Shown: piece after piece, positions 1 to 7,762 of the stretch
Position numbering within the stretch: the stretch's first letter is position 1
Layout: each line of letters begins with the position of its first letter
Assembly (NCBI GenBank): GCA_020697375.1
Contig: JAJFBJ010000102.1
Coordinates: forward strand, 1 to 11,249
DNA: 11,249 bases
Origin: Nitrospira sp.
GTDB lineage: Bacteria; Nitrospirota; Nitrospiria; Nitrospirales; Nitrospiraceae
Direction of reading: 5' to 3'
Notes under the pieces: model-generated
The model's input: the letters and a program-made list of their open reading frames with translations, nothing else
Databases searched by the model: none
What the model was told of the DNA's origin: nothing
Made by a program: the position numbers and the translations under genes

Positions 1-138
1 CGCCGACGAGATGAGACCGGCCATGGTCGTGTCTGACGACCAGTAGGCAGCATCGCGGATGCGCTCTAAAAGATCGGTCGGCAGACTGACGGTCATTCGT
101 TGCCGTTTCGGGCTTCTCATGTAGACGAATCGATTCAT
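1..138 (-). CDS. Ribbon-helix-helix DNA-binding protein, N-terminal part (cut by window edge)
   Basis: The first 46 codons are inside the window and the gene runs off the left edge. After a short basic start the protein reads KRQRMTVSLPTDLLERIRDAA, a typical ribbon-helix-helix pattern: a beta strand of alternating residues (MTVSLP) followed by an amphipathic helix (TDLLERIRDAA), then a second helix that begins near residue 40 (TMAGLISSA). Such proteins dimerise and bind DNA through the paired strands, and they often act as transcriptional repressors or antitoxins. The start is set by AAAGGAG seven bases upstream of the ATG. The small membrane-protein gene at 245-370 lies 106 bases upstream in the same orientation. 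The DNA target and any toxin partner cannot be seen. Confidence 0.75.
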   Translation of the reverse strand, partial: MNRFVYMRSPKRQRMTVSLPTDLLERIRDAAYWSSDTTMAGLISSA

Positions 139-244
139 GGTGTAACTCCTTTGCAGAAGAGGCGCAGATGCGCGGGCCTGCCCACTTATGGGTTCTCCTG
201 ATCAAGGCGCGCGGATCCGCTCCTCGTGGATGGTGCCAGTCTCT

Positions 245-370
245 TCATACTTCGCGGTGGCGAGGATGGATTTCAGCCTGCCGAGAGGCAGGATCTTTCC
301 ATGCCGCGATGACCAACAGCACCAGCATGCCGCTCACTCCAATCAGTAGGCCGCCCATGACGAGTTCCAT
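245..370 (-). CDS. Small single-span membrane protein, 41 residues
   Basis: This short reading frame encodes 41 residues. An N-terminal hydrophobic helix (about residues 3-23, including LLIGVSGMLVLLVIAAW) is followed by a short polar, basic tail ending in HPRHREV. The call rests mainly on an excellent Shine-Dalgarno sequence (AAAGGAG, six bases before the ATG) together with the clean membrane-span-plus-tail layout. I do not recognise a family. Similar tiny membrane proteins serve as accessory subunits of respiratory complexes or as regulators, but nothing here points to either. It lies upstream of the ribbon-helix-helix gene in the same direction and could be co-transcribed with it. A second small single-span protein with the same layout occurs at 10589-10795. 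Confidence 0.6.
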   Translation of the reverse strand: MELVMGGLLIGVSGMLVLLVIAAWKDPASRQAEIHPRHREV

Positions 371-615
371 GTCAGGCTCCTTTCGGTATCCTCGGATTCC
401 AGGCGTCCGAGACATTCATATAATTTCTACACTAAGGAAATGCAGCAATACCCATGCCATTGTGGAGCAGAAATACGTGGCTGTCTGAATGCGAGGAATA
501 TTTTGCGAATTTCACTTCGGCAGGAAGACTACTTCTCAACGACGGCTATGCAGGTGTGTGATCACGGGAAACTGTATCATACTGTGGACGTATCGGATTG
601 TTCGTTTTCCGGGGG
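371..615. other. Intergenic stretch with weak promoter-like sequence only
   Basis: I see no convincing gene in this stretch. Short plus-strand frames are present, but they lack ribosome binding sites and protein-like composition. On the minus strand TTGCTG, a 17-base spacer and AATTAT (about 422-450) could form a weak promoter for the small membrane-protein gene. On the plus strand there is an exact TATAAT at 419-424, but I see no matching -35 and no gene for it to serve. The right part probably contains the poorly defined left boundary of the transposase remnant. Confidence 0.3.
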
Positions 616-948
616 GAGGTCAGGCCGCCGAGGGAAAAGATTCACGATGTCGTCGAGCTCTATCTGGATCCGCCCACTCACGCCGTCGTGCTGAGCGTGG
701 ACGAGCAGACTCAGATCCAGGCGCTCAATCGCACGCAACCCCTTCTGTCATTGCGGCCGGGCGTGCCGGCCCGACAAACCCATGACTATCGTCGGAACGG
801 CTTGACGAGTCTCTACGCCGCGCTGGAGGGAGCCTCCGGCACGGTCGTGGGCGAGTGTTGCGCACGCCATACCGGCGCCGACTTTCTGCGCTTCCTGAAC
901 GTGCTGGTGCGGCAGTATCGAACGCGAGCGCTGCATATCGTCCTCGAT
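616..948 (+). pseudogene. IS630-family transposase remnant (internal fragment of the DDE domain)
   Basis: About 110 codons read as part of an IS630/Tc1-type transposase. The visible pattern runs VVLSVDEQTQIQALNRTQP, then RPGVPARQTHDYRRNGLTSLYAAL, then GTVVGECCARHTGADFLRFL and finally ALHIVLD. The first catalytic Asp lies in SVDEQT and the second in IVLD. The usual continuation after IVLD (Asn, a few residues, His-Lys-Thr-Pro) is missing. The frame turns into unrelated METYEFLLFL and stops at 981, so the third catalytic acid is lost. The N-terminal helix-turn-helix part is also missing on the left. A full transposase of this family is about 340 residues, so this is a dead fragment. It is convergent with the biosynthetic cluster, ends about 65 bases from it, and is visibly GC-rich. 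I found no terminal inverted repeats. Confidence 0.8.
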
Positions 949-1014
949 ATGGAAACGTACGAGTTTCTATTGTTCTTGTAGAACTTGAATGCAGAGCAGC
1001 GTCCTACTTCATGC

Positions 1015-2565
1015 CTAATTGTTCTTGTCGATAGCAGCTCGCACGACAATATCTTTGGCTGCACGATGCCCCGACTGTAATGCCCCCTCCATCCATCCCG
1101 GTCGACCCCAGGTGTGATCTCCCGCAAAAAACGTGCGGCCTTCGGATCTTTGAATATGAGGGACCAGCTCGAACATCTGTCCTGGCCGAAAGAGCGGATA
1201 CGCACCTAGTGACCACTTTTCTTTGTCCCAACATCGAGTGGCATGGTGGGAGCCGGCTGCGTTGTAACTTTTCTTAAGCCCTGGGTAGACCTTCTCTAAT
1301 TGATCAAGAGTAAACTGGACGCTCTCGGCATCTTTCATGGCAGTAACTCTCTCGCCCAGCATTCCCACCATGTAAGCTTGTATGATGCCTTGAGGGGTAT
1401 CCTTTCGCCGAGCATATGTCATGTCGAGCAAGTTCATTCTGCAGACTCCCGGGTCATTCGGTAAGTCATCAGGGAGGTCCAAAAATGCGACGCCATTGAA
1501 TTTATCTTCTCGGTCCCAGACACGTTCTTTGCACTGAAGATATACCCTTGCTACAGTGGCATAGGGCAAATTCCTAATGGCATGTAATTTCTCCGATGAA
1601 AAAGGGAGATTCCTTATGTCCCTAAGCGTGGAGAAGGGAATCGCAGATACCAAATAGGTTCCCTGTATCTTCTGTTCTTGGCCGTCTTTTTTGTACGTGA
1701 TGGAAATGCCCGTCTGCCCTTGCATAATTTCGGTGACTGGTGCTTCCAAGATTGTGCGGACATTCTTCTCACGTGCATCGAGCCGTTTCTTAAATTCTTG
1801 CGGAAGTGCATCCATGCCACTCTTAAGCGTATACCATTTGGTTTGGGGGTCCTGGCACATTTGACGTGCCACCGCGCCGTCTCGGAATACCGATAAGGCA
1901 GAAATTTGGTCGAGGTCATCCCACCATCCAAACCAAGGGCGTATCAATTCAATGGCTTCGTCTGAGGCTCCGCGCATTCTTAAGAAAGTGAGGAAGCTCA
2001 CGTCGTCACAGCTTTGAAGATCAAGAGAAAGCTTTGTGCTGGGCCATGCTGGTTGGCAAGGATCTACAAGAGCGGTTTGAGTGCAGATATATCTACCAAG
2101 TAGTCCCCAAAATCCTGCGGCAGCTTCCTTAGGGTTTGTCAGAGTTGGCCAAGGTATCTCAGGTGTACTCCTTTTGGCCAGATCAACAGCTTGCCCGCTC
2201 TCATGTAGTGGTATGAGCTTCTCTAATCGGCGAAAATAATAAGGTAGGGTGGTTCCAGGAAGTACGACCTGCGATAACTCACCGTGGGCATCAAGCTCGA
2301 ATTTCCTCACATAGTCGAGCGCGAGCCGATGATCTTCCGAAACCCAAAATGCGCCAGCTTCCGCAGATAGATTCTCAGTAAATTCTTTGCGGAGAGTTTC
2401 AACGCGGCCGCCAACCCTGTCACGCGATTCAATTATTATAATTTCCCATTCTTCAGACGAAAATCCCCGTTCCCTTAGGTGATAAGCGCATGAGAGACCT
2501 GCCAAACCTGCACCAATGATGATCACCCTCTTTTCGGCAGCTTTCTTTTCGGCAGCGTTTCTCAT
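1015..2565 (-). CDS. FAD-dependent amine oxidase-like flavoenzyme
   Basis: This 516-residue protein has the layout of the flavin amine oxidase/phytoene desaturase superfamily. Residues 14-23 (VIIIGAGLAG) form the Rossmann dinucleotide-binding loop. An acidic strand end (IIIIESRDRVGGRVETL, about residues 38-56) carries the ribose-binding Glu and the GGR motif. The C-terminal FAD-binding end reads FFAGDHTWGRPGWMEGALQSG, about residues 476-496. Members oxidise C-N or C-C bonds using FAD and oxygen, and the fold is usually soluble. The substrate cannot be read from the sequence. As the last gene of a TOMM operon, 49 bases after the 558-residue gene, it is a candidate tailoring enzyme for the modified peptide. 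AAGGGG six bases before the ATG is the ribosome binding site, the same core used by the preceding gene. The N-terminus carries a small tandem repeat (AAEKK/AAEKR). I see no clear terminator after the stop. Confidence 0.85.
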   Translation of the reverse strand: MRNAAEKKAAEKRVIIIGAGLAGLSCAYHLRERGFSSEEWEIIIIESRDRVGGRVETLRKEFTENLSAEAGAFWVSEDHRLALDYVRKFELDAHGELSQVVLPGTTLPYYFRRLEKLIPLHESGQAVDLAKRSTPEIPWPTLTNPKEAAAGFWGLLGRYICTQTALVDPCQPAWPSTKLSLDLQSCDDVSFLTFLRMRGASDEAIELIRPWFGWWDDLDQISALSVFRDGAVARQMCQDPQTKWYTLKSGMDALPQEFKKRLDAREKNVRTILEAPVTEIMQGQTGISITYKKDGQEQKIQGTYLVSAIPFSTLRDIRNLPFSSEKLHAIRNLPYATVARVYLQCKERVWDREDKFNGVAFLDLPDDLPNDPGVCRMNLLDMTYARRKDTPQGIIQAYMVGMLGERVTAMKDAESVQFTLDQLEKVYPGLKKSYNAAGSHHATRCWDKEKWSLGAYPLFRPGQMFELVPHIQRSEGRTFFAGDHTWGRPGWMEGALQSGHRAAKDIVVRAAIDKNN

Positions 2566-2614
2566 GCTAATCCCCTTTTATGCAATGAATTCCGGATATA
2601 TGGGAGCCCGGTCA

Positions 2615-4291
2615 CTAGGCGGAAGGCGGCTGCCAAACCCGAGCTAAGGCAGATCCAGAATTGCCCCATACCTCATCACGTTCATAGCTAATCTCTAGCG
2701 CTTCACAGAGCCTTTTGTTGATGTCGGCATACAATTGACTATCTTCGAATGCGGCTAAAGTGGCTCCGGCCAAAAGCTGAGCATCATCCCCCATATTATT
2801 AATTGAACCTTCTACTTTGGCCTGAGTACGAAGTAGTCGGCCACATATCTCAACGGCGATACTCTCACGAGAATTATCCCAAGTAACTAGGTCTTGAATT
2901 GATAGATTGCTACAGGTCTTTAAGTTTGCAGTGGAAAGATAACGCCCAACCTCGCGGGCATATTCCTTCATCCGATACAATGGAATGGAATTGTAGATGC
3001 CAGGATGAGCGGACTGGGCGGCTTCTATCCAGACATCTGAGCTGATCTGGAGAGAGCCGCGAAGCCTTACAACAGTGTTTCCTTTGCGAGCTCTACCAGC
3101 ACAATCTGTTGTGCAAATGGATATAGCCTCCTCGATCATTTTTATGTAGTTAGTCCTGATAGCTTCGTCTAGTCCCCGTAACTCTGCAATCACACCAATC
3201 ATGACCCAAAGCCGGAGTACATCGGATGGATGGTTATCTAAGTCGCCACCCTTATCCGGCGACGAAACATGGAGAACTGGAATTTTCTCCATTTCAGTTT
3301 GCTGGTTGGCAAGTCTTGTAAGCCGAGCGACTCTTGCAGCCTTCTCTTCCGTGGGAAGACCATCACCGCCGTACTTGAGGCTATCGATGATCCACGGAAT
3401 TAATTGTCGATTGAAGACCGCCGTAAAAACAAGTGAGTTCAGTGCAAACTCTGGCCCCATATTCAGAATTGCAAGCGCGTCGGCCGCTGCCTCTCCAATC
3501 CAATAGCGCCAGAGCTGCGCAAGAAATTGAGCAGATTCTGTTGACTCTTGATTGAGAAGGGTGAGAAATCGGGGAGACCTATGTTCCTTTTTGCCATTCT
3601 GTCCCTTTGTGAATAGATCAAAGGCGCCTTCCTCCAGTTCAGGCAATAGCTCTCGATCCGCGCGCAGGACGTCATGTCCGGCAACCTCATGCGCAAGGCC
3701 AGCCCAAAGTACGGGATGACTTCTGTAAGTAGCTGGCAGCACAACCACTCCCACGGTCCCGCCAAACAGGAGTCGAACCTCGTCCGCTGGAAAGATGTAT
3801 GGTCCAGGATCGGCCGGGAACGTGGTCTGGTATTTGAAGGTGGCCAAAGGTGGCAGGGAATTTGTGACTTCTCCAAGTCCGGCTTGTCTCCTTGTGGAGG
3901 CAGATAGAAACGTGCGGGTAAAATTTGAGATGACTGCTAGAAAGCACTGCAGCTGAATAAAAAGCAGTGTGCCGTTCAAGTAATCTGGGTCTGATAGGTC
4001 GTAGATAGCACCGACTAGATTCTCTACATATGGAGAAGGAGTCTGTTTCATCACAAGCTCGATATTGGTTTTGAGAGGATCTGCAAAAGCAGCTCTATAA
4101 CTATATGGGAGGTCATTAATACCGCTATCAATTGCTCCTACTAGTTCTGCTTTTTTGTATAGGCGATCTTCGTGCAACCAATCCATCCGCGCTCTTCCGC
4201 CATCTTTATGCCCCTCCCCGATCAGTCTGACTTCATCTGCTATCTTGATATAAAGACTCGTCAAGTGCTTCTCTAAATTTTCTGCAAGCAT
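2615..4291 (-). CDS. Unrecognised 558-residue protein with HEXXGH motif (putative zinc metallopeptidase)
   Basis: I do not recognise the family by overall sequence. The striking part is HEVAGH at residues 201-206, placed in a helix-like segment (VLWAGLAHEVAGHDVLRAD), followed 60 residues later by WIGEAAADALAIL with Glu267 and Asp271. An HEXXGH motif followed some 55-65 residues later by an (E)EXXAD/E motif is the zinc-binding arrangement known in dipeptidyl peptidase III (M49). In that family the two His and the second-motif Glu bind zinc, and the Glu of HEXXGH is the catalytic base. Homology to M49 is not claimed; only the motif pair matches. There is no signal peptide, so it is probably cytoplasmic, where a leader peptidase for a TOMM precursor could act. 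The start has AAGGGG seven bases upstream. It follows the dehydrogenase gene after 91 bases and precedes the flavoenzyme. Alternatives are a catalytically inactive immunity or scaffold protein. Confidence 0.75.
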   Translation of the reverse strand: MLAENLEKHLTSLYIKIADEVRLIGEGHKDGGRARMDWLHEDRLYKKAELVGAIDSGINDLPYSYRAAFADPLKTNIELVMKQTPSPYVENLVGAIYDLSDPDYLNGTLLFIQLQCFLAVISNFTRTFLSASTRRQAGLGEVTNSLPPLATFKYQTTFPADPGPYIFPADEVRLLFGGTVGVVVLPATYRSHPVLWAGLAHEVAGHDVLRADRELLPELEEGAFDLFTKGQNGKKEHRSPRFLTLLNQESTESAQFLAQLWRYWIGEAAADALAILNMGPEFALNSLVFTAVFNRQLIPWIIDSLKYGGDGLPTEEKAARVARLTRLANQQTEMEKIPVLHVSSPDKGGDLDNHPSDVLRLWVMIGVIAELRGLDEAIRTNYIKMIEEAISICTTDCAGRARKGNTVVRLRGSLQISSDVWIEAAQSAHPGIYNSIPLYRMKEYAREVGRYLSTANLKTCSNLSIQDLVTWDNSRESIAVEICGRLLRTQAKVEGSINNMGDDAQLLAGATLAAFEDSQLYADINKRLCEALEISYERDEVWGNSGSALARVWQPPSA

Positions 4292-4382
4292 ATGTTGTCC
4301 CCTTGGCGCCTAGAGTAACTTTATTGACATCTTAGACATTGATCTTTACAGCTCCGTTGAAGATACGGTAAATCTGCAATTG

Positions 4383-5201
4383 CTATGCACGTGGCTCTGA
4401 TCTGGTTGGCTTTGTGCGCTGCCCGATAGCTACGATATAGATTGTTGAATGTGTAACCCCGTCGAGCCCGAGTAGATCGTCAATTTCATGGTCAAAAAAT
4501 CCGCCTATATTTATACTTCCTAGATTCAGACCGTTCGAAACTAGATTAAGATTCTGTGCGACGTGGCCAGCTTCCAGTAATATAAAGCGGTACCCCCGAT
4601 CGCCATACTTGAAAATAGATCGTTCGAAAATGGCCGTAATAAATATAATGATTGATGCCTTCCGAATGAGTTCGGGATATGCCGTGGCGCGTTCAATACG
4701 CGACATCTCTTCCTGAGTACTAAGCAAGCGGAGCTGATTTTGTTCCGGACTGTAATGGTACATGCCAGGAGGATTCTCTTCGATGCAGGAGCTGTAAAAA
4801 AACAGTTCTAGAGGGTATAAGGCTCCGCCTGAGGGAACGACTCTAAATGGGCGGGGGAAAGTTGCCGCACTATTGGATCTATTTATACCGTAAGCATAAT
4901 GGAGAAGAGTCGCTATTTTACCGAGTGATAATCGTTCAGGATTTAGATGACGACAAGAAGTGCGGCTCGTGATTGCTTCGGAAAGCGACAATTTGAAGTG
5001 AGCATCAGGAGGAGGCAATTTTATTAAAGGATATCCGACGAAATCCAAAGACTCATGAAGCTTTGTCATCCGCAAGCGGACCTCCTGATCGGAAAGGCCT
5101 CTACTAAACCTGCCTATCTTGGAGTTTTCATGGAAAAGTTCCCAAAGCTGGTCTTTATTGCCAGGTGGTAAGTATGTGTCCTGCCACAATTCAGATGACA
5201 T
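4383..5201 (-). CDS. SagB-type FMN-dependent azoline dehydrogenase
   Basis: This 272-residue protein belongs to the nitroreductase-fold SagB/McbC group. These enzymes use FMN to oxidise thiazolines and oxazolines in a peptide to thiazoles and oxazoles. Hallmarks are SRTSCRHL (residues 79-86, the FMN-phosphate region), RVVPSGGALYPLELFFY (120-136) and KYGDRGYRFILLEAGHVAQNL (from 198). That last segment contains the adjacent Lys198-Tyr199 pair that matches the catalytic Lys-Tyr known in microcin B17 McbC. GLNLGSINIGGFFD (225-238) ends the fold. Length is normal for a stand-alone enzyme. AGGAG lies only three bases before the ATG, an unusually short spacing, so translation may depend partly on coupling to the YcaO gene, which stops 13 bases upstream. 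The presence of this enzyme predicts aromatic azoles, not only azolines, in the product. Confidence 0.93.
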   Translation of the reverse strand: MSSELWQDTYLPPGNKDQLWELFHENSKIGRFSRGLSDQEVRLRMTKLHESLDFVGYPLIKLPPPDAHFKLSLSEAITSRTSCRHLNPERLSLGKIATLLHYAYGINRSNSAATFPRPFRVVPSGGALYPLELFFYSSCIEENPPGMYHYSPEQNQLRLLSTQEEMSRIERATAYPELIRKASIIIFITAIFERSIFKYGDRGYRFILLEAGHVAQNLNLVSNGLNLGSINIGGFFDHEIDDLLGLDGVTHSTIYIVAIGQRTKPTRSEPRA

Positions 5202-5214
5202 TGGCTCCTCTCAC

Positions 5215-6537
5215 CTAAGGTAAGGGATGTGGAATCGGATTGTCTCCCTGAGATCTAAGGATTCCTCGATAGCCGAGTCTTTGTGGTATTTCCCAAAGCC
5301 GATCTCCTCCCAAAGCTCGAAGATGATGACCGACACACAGCGGGTGAAAGCCGGGTATTACTGCTCGCATGACTGAAAAGCCGAGGCTTTTAACGTCTGT
5401 GGTAGTTACATCAGCAAGTAATACTTGGTGGCCTCCACTGACAATTCGGTCAATCAGAATTGCCAGATCCTGATCAAGATCTCCTGTGGAATGGTTCGTG
5501 ATGTCAGTGAAATTGATTCGTTTTTCAGATTTAAATAAGTAATCAACAAGGTGCGCATTTCCATGATCGCAATACAACGCAACGTGGCTGTCGCGGTCGA
5601 CGACATTTGTAAAGCATCGGTTAGGTGTGAAGTTGTGCCGCGAGGCCTTGAGAAGCCGGCAAAACCTATAGCTATGGGCAAGTTCTTCGAGACTTTTCCG
5701 TACTGCCTCTGATGGGTTTAAATGACAAGAAAGCGCAAAAACCAGTGCAGGGGCATCCGAACAGTTATTTCTGAGAACTGAAAAGATAACGGGTATGTCG
5801 TGATCCATCTTTAGCCTGAATAGAGTCAATCTTGATCCAATGCGTTCAAACCTTTTGACCAGTTCAAGATTTGTATGGTCAAGTGATTCAAGAATAATTT
5901 GAGGTGGTTGCAATCGTGCTTGCCAGGTGATCGTAAAAGCATCCCTTTCTAGCACTTCGCAAATGGCGGAGAGAGAGGCACGTGTGGGGCCGACATGACA
6001 TGCCAAGCCAGTCGATATCGGTTGAAGTATGGGAAATTCGTCGCGATCTTTATCATAAAGGTATGGAACAAATACCATGGCGGCAGGGATATGGTGAATC
6101 TGCCCCGTTTTGGGGTCCAATGCCGGCGTCCATCGGACGATCGTCGAACGGTTAAATGGTCTAAAGGGAAATGACCGCTTTCTATATTGATGCGGGCGGT
6201 AAAGGGCAAACGTTTCTGGAGCTACGCATAAAAATGAGGCATTCTCAAAAGTAGACAGTGGTAATTCTTCATGGAAGTAAATGGATGAACAGTACCGCTC
6301 CACTGCTTCGCCTATAGCCTTTGCCAGTGCCCTGTCGCGTTCCGATGAAGCTCCTCCGGCGTCAGCTGAATTACGTTGCGGACATAGACTTCGAGTGTCG
6401 CAAGCTCGTGCGTAGAAATGAAAAAAGTTCGGACTACCCGCTTCCGCTGGTACTTCTGTTACATAACGTACAATTCCGACTGATTCATCGACGAGCGATG
6501 TGATACTTTCAGAGAGCATTTCAAGAGATGGATTCAT
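5215..6537 (-). CDS. YcaO-domain azoline-forming cyclodehydratase (TOMM D protein)
   Basis: This 440-residue YcaO-family enzyme is of the thiazole/oxazole-forming peptide maturase type. It uses ATP to activate a backbone amide and cyclise Cys, Ser or Thr side chains to azolines. ATP/Mg-binding segments are visible: AKAIGEAVERYCS (72-84) and STGLACHVGPTRASLSAICEVLERDAF (175-201), with the acidic residues in GEAVER and EVLERD. The C-terminus is PIPHPLP (434-440), an exact PxPxPxP tail. In characterised TOMM YcaO proteins this proline-rich terminus is needed for cyclodehydration and lies near the active site, so the reading frame is complete and probably functional. The start codon overlaps the stop of the E1-like gene as ATGA, with GGAG seven bases upstream, so the two subunits are likely made by coupled translation and form a complex. 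It is a separate protein, not fused to the partner. Confidence 0.95.
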   Translation of the reverse strand: MNPSLEMLSESITSLVDESVGIVRYVTEVPAEAGSPNFFHFYARACDTRSLCPQRNSADAGGASSERDRALAKAIGEAVERYCSSIYFHEELPLSTFENASFLCVAPETFALYRPHQYRKRSFPFRPFNRSTIVRWTPALDPKTGQIHHIPAAMVFVPYLYDKDRDEFPILQPISTGLACHVGPTRASLSAICEVLERDAFTITWQARLQPPQIILESLDHTNLELVKRFERIGSRLTLFRLKMDHDIPVIFSVLRNNCSDAPALVFALSCHLNPSEAVRKSLEELAHSYRFCRLLKASRHNFTPNRCFTNVVDRDSHVALYCDHGNAHLVDYLFKSEKRINFTDITNHSTGDLDQDLAILIDRIVSGGHQVLLADVTTTDVKSLGFSVMRAVIPGFHPLCVGHHLRALGGDRLWEIPQRLGYRGILRSQGDNPIPHPLP

Positions 6538-7634
6538 TTTCGCTCTCCGCTATCCCAGTCTAGTGGAACAAAAAATGTTTTCTCGGGATTAGTGGATGCT
6601 TGAAGTTTCATTCGACTACAAACACGGCAACGTGGAACCTTTAATACTTTTCTTTGCGTTAAACGCAATTCCCGCAGATTAAACTCAATAAGCGTTCCGA
6701 CCTTCGCCAAGTCCTCTAACCCACCGTAGAGTTTTGTTAACTCAAACGCGGCTATATTCCCCAGGATAGCCGGCATCGCGGGATGAAGGCCGAAGGATTG
6801 TTGCCCGTCAAAAGCCGCATCTTCACATGCCTGCCAGAGAGCCCAATCATCGATATGGCTGTTATGGCGTGCTCGGAGGCATTCGAAACAAGCAGTTTCC
6901 TCAGGGATGATCAGGGGTCCAACACTGCCAGAAACATTTTGTAGAATCACAGGGAGAAGGTGACATTTACTGCTAACACAAAGCGCATTCACCTCGTGAA
7001 AAGACGAGTTGCTGCCAAAATCAGAAGTAATTACGACGCAGTCGGTGTCTTTGGGATCAAATTTCTCGCTCGTCGCGATATAATTCCGTGTTTCATCAGG
7101 CCAGGACTGATTCAGAAATGTATGGCTCTTATCAAAAAAACTCAAGTTCCGTAATAAGGGAAGGTCCACAATCTTCAGCTGCTTGAGACCGGCCTTATTG
7201 AGCGCACCCGCGATTTGGCGAGAGACCTGATTCAAACCCAAGATGGTAATCCGCCGCTCTGCTAGACTTGGAACGGCTTGTGTGAATCCGCTATGTAGAT
7301 CCCAGTAAAAGACTTGTAGATTGCCATCGACCGCCTCGCCGGTAAACATGTGGGAATCGTGGCGAACCAGTAAGTTCCATCCGACGAGCTGATTGATCAG
7401 ATTTTTCACAAGAGACTTGACCTTTGGCGAAAATAGATTGCAGATTTGCTCAACCGTTCTCCCCTCATTCTGGGTCTCTTCCAGAATGATACGTACGGCT
7501 TTGGCTGCGCCTTTTGTGCCAAGCTTAACCGTCGTTCCTCCACGACGTAGAAGTACTCCTCCGGGATAGTCGATAAATTGAACCTGCAATGACCGCAATG
7601 CATCAGAGATATGGGAAGTCACGTCAATATTCAT
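6534..7634 (-). CDS. ThiF/E1-like TOMM leader-binding cyclodehydratase partner
   Basis: From the ATG at 7634 this encodes 366 residues. The first ~95 residues look like the winged-helix RiPP recognition element (for example residues 26-53, GVLLRRGGTTVKLGTKGAAKAVRIILEE; about 65-95 form the helical part). The rest is an E1/ThiF-like domain with RRITILGLNQVSRQIAGAL (127-145) where the nucleotide-binding loop would be. That loop is degenerate (GLNQVS instead of GxGxxG), as expected when ATP chemistry has moved to YcaO. Two cysteine pairs, CFEC (249-252) and CRVC (336-339), match the structural zinc site of the family. The role is to bind the precursor leader and present the core to YcaO. A TTG six bases earlier could add two residues, but the ATG is preferred; neither has a strong Shine-Dalgarno sequence. 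The gene follows the precursor after about 128 bases that hold a hairpin, and overlaps YcaO by four bases. Confidence 0.9.
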   Translation of the reverse strand: MNIDVTSHISDALRSLQVQFIDYPGGVLLRRGGTTVKLGTKGAAKAVRIILEETQNEGRTVEQICNLFSPKVKSLVKNLINQLVGWNLLVRHDSHMFTGEAVDGNLQVFYWDLHSGFTQAVPSLAERRITILGLNQVSRQIAGALNKAGLKQLKIVDLPLLRNLSFFDKSHTFLNQSWPDETRNYIATSEKFDPKDTDCVVITSDFGSNSSFHEVNALCVSSKCHLLPVILQNVSGSVGPLIIPEETACFECLRARHNSHIDDWALWQACEDAAFDGQQSFGLHPAMPAILGNIAAFELTKLYGGLEDLAKVGTLIEFNLRELRLTQRKVLKVPRCRVCSRMKLQASTNPEKTFFVPLDWDSGERK

Positions 7635-7714
7635 GTCCAAAGTTCCAGCATATCGCCAAGTGTGACCGTGCTGCCCTCACAATGCTTAACAATTGCACCG
7701 GCCTCCCAATCTTT

Positions 7715-7745
7715 CGGAGGGGAGTCTCACGCTGCCTCCCCTCCG
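7715..7745 (-). terminator. Perfect 10-bp hairpin between precursor and enzyme genes (possible attenuator)
   Basis: CGGAGGGGAG at 7715-7724 and its exact complement CTCCCCTCCG at 7736-7745 enclose an 11-base loop. The hairpin starts 18 bases after the precursor stop codon in the transcription direction. No U-run follows on the minus strand (the next transcript bases are AAAGAUUGGG), so it is not a standard intrinsic terminator. A partial terminator, or a stem that stabilises the 3' end of the precursor message, would give many precursor copies per enzyme copy. That arrangement is known between sagA and sagB in the streptolysin S operon. Confidence 0.55.
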
Positions 7746-7762
7746 TCAAAATCCTCAACTAG

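Noticed and set aside
419..424. Exact TATAAT on the plus strand
   Set aside because: There is no matching -35 at 16-18 bases and no plus-strand gene follows except the transposase remnant.
168..785. Overlapping plus-strand frames (168-488, 440-694, 489-785)
   Set aside because: They overlap each other, one runs antisense to the well-supported 41-residue gene, and none has a ribosome binding site or protein-like composition.
3201..3907. Frames antisense to, or out of frame with, the HEXXGH gene
   Set aside because: They are shadows of the long coding frame and have no translation signals.
4292..4382. Possible second precursor or tiny frame (MSKMSIKLL) in the gap before the HEXXGH gene
   Set aside because: It has only nine or fewer codons, no Cys and no correctly spaced ribosome binding site; the AT-rich gap could instead hold an internal promoter.
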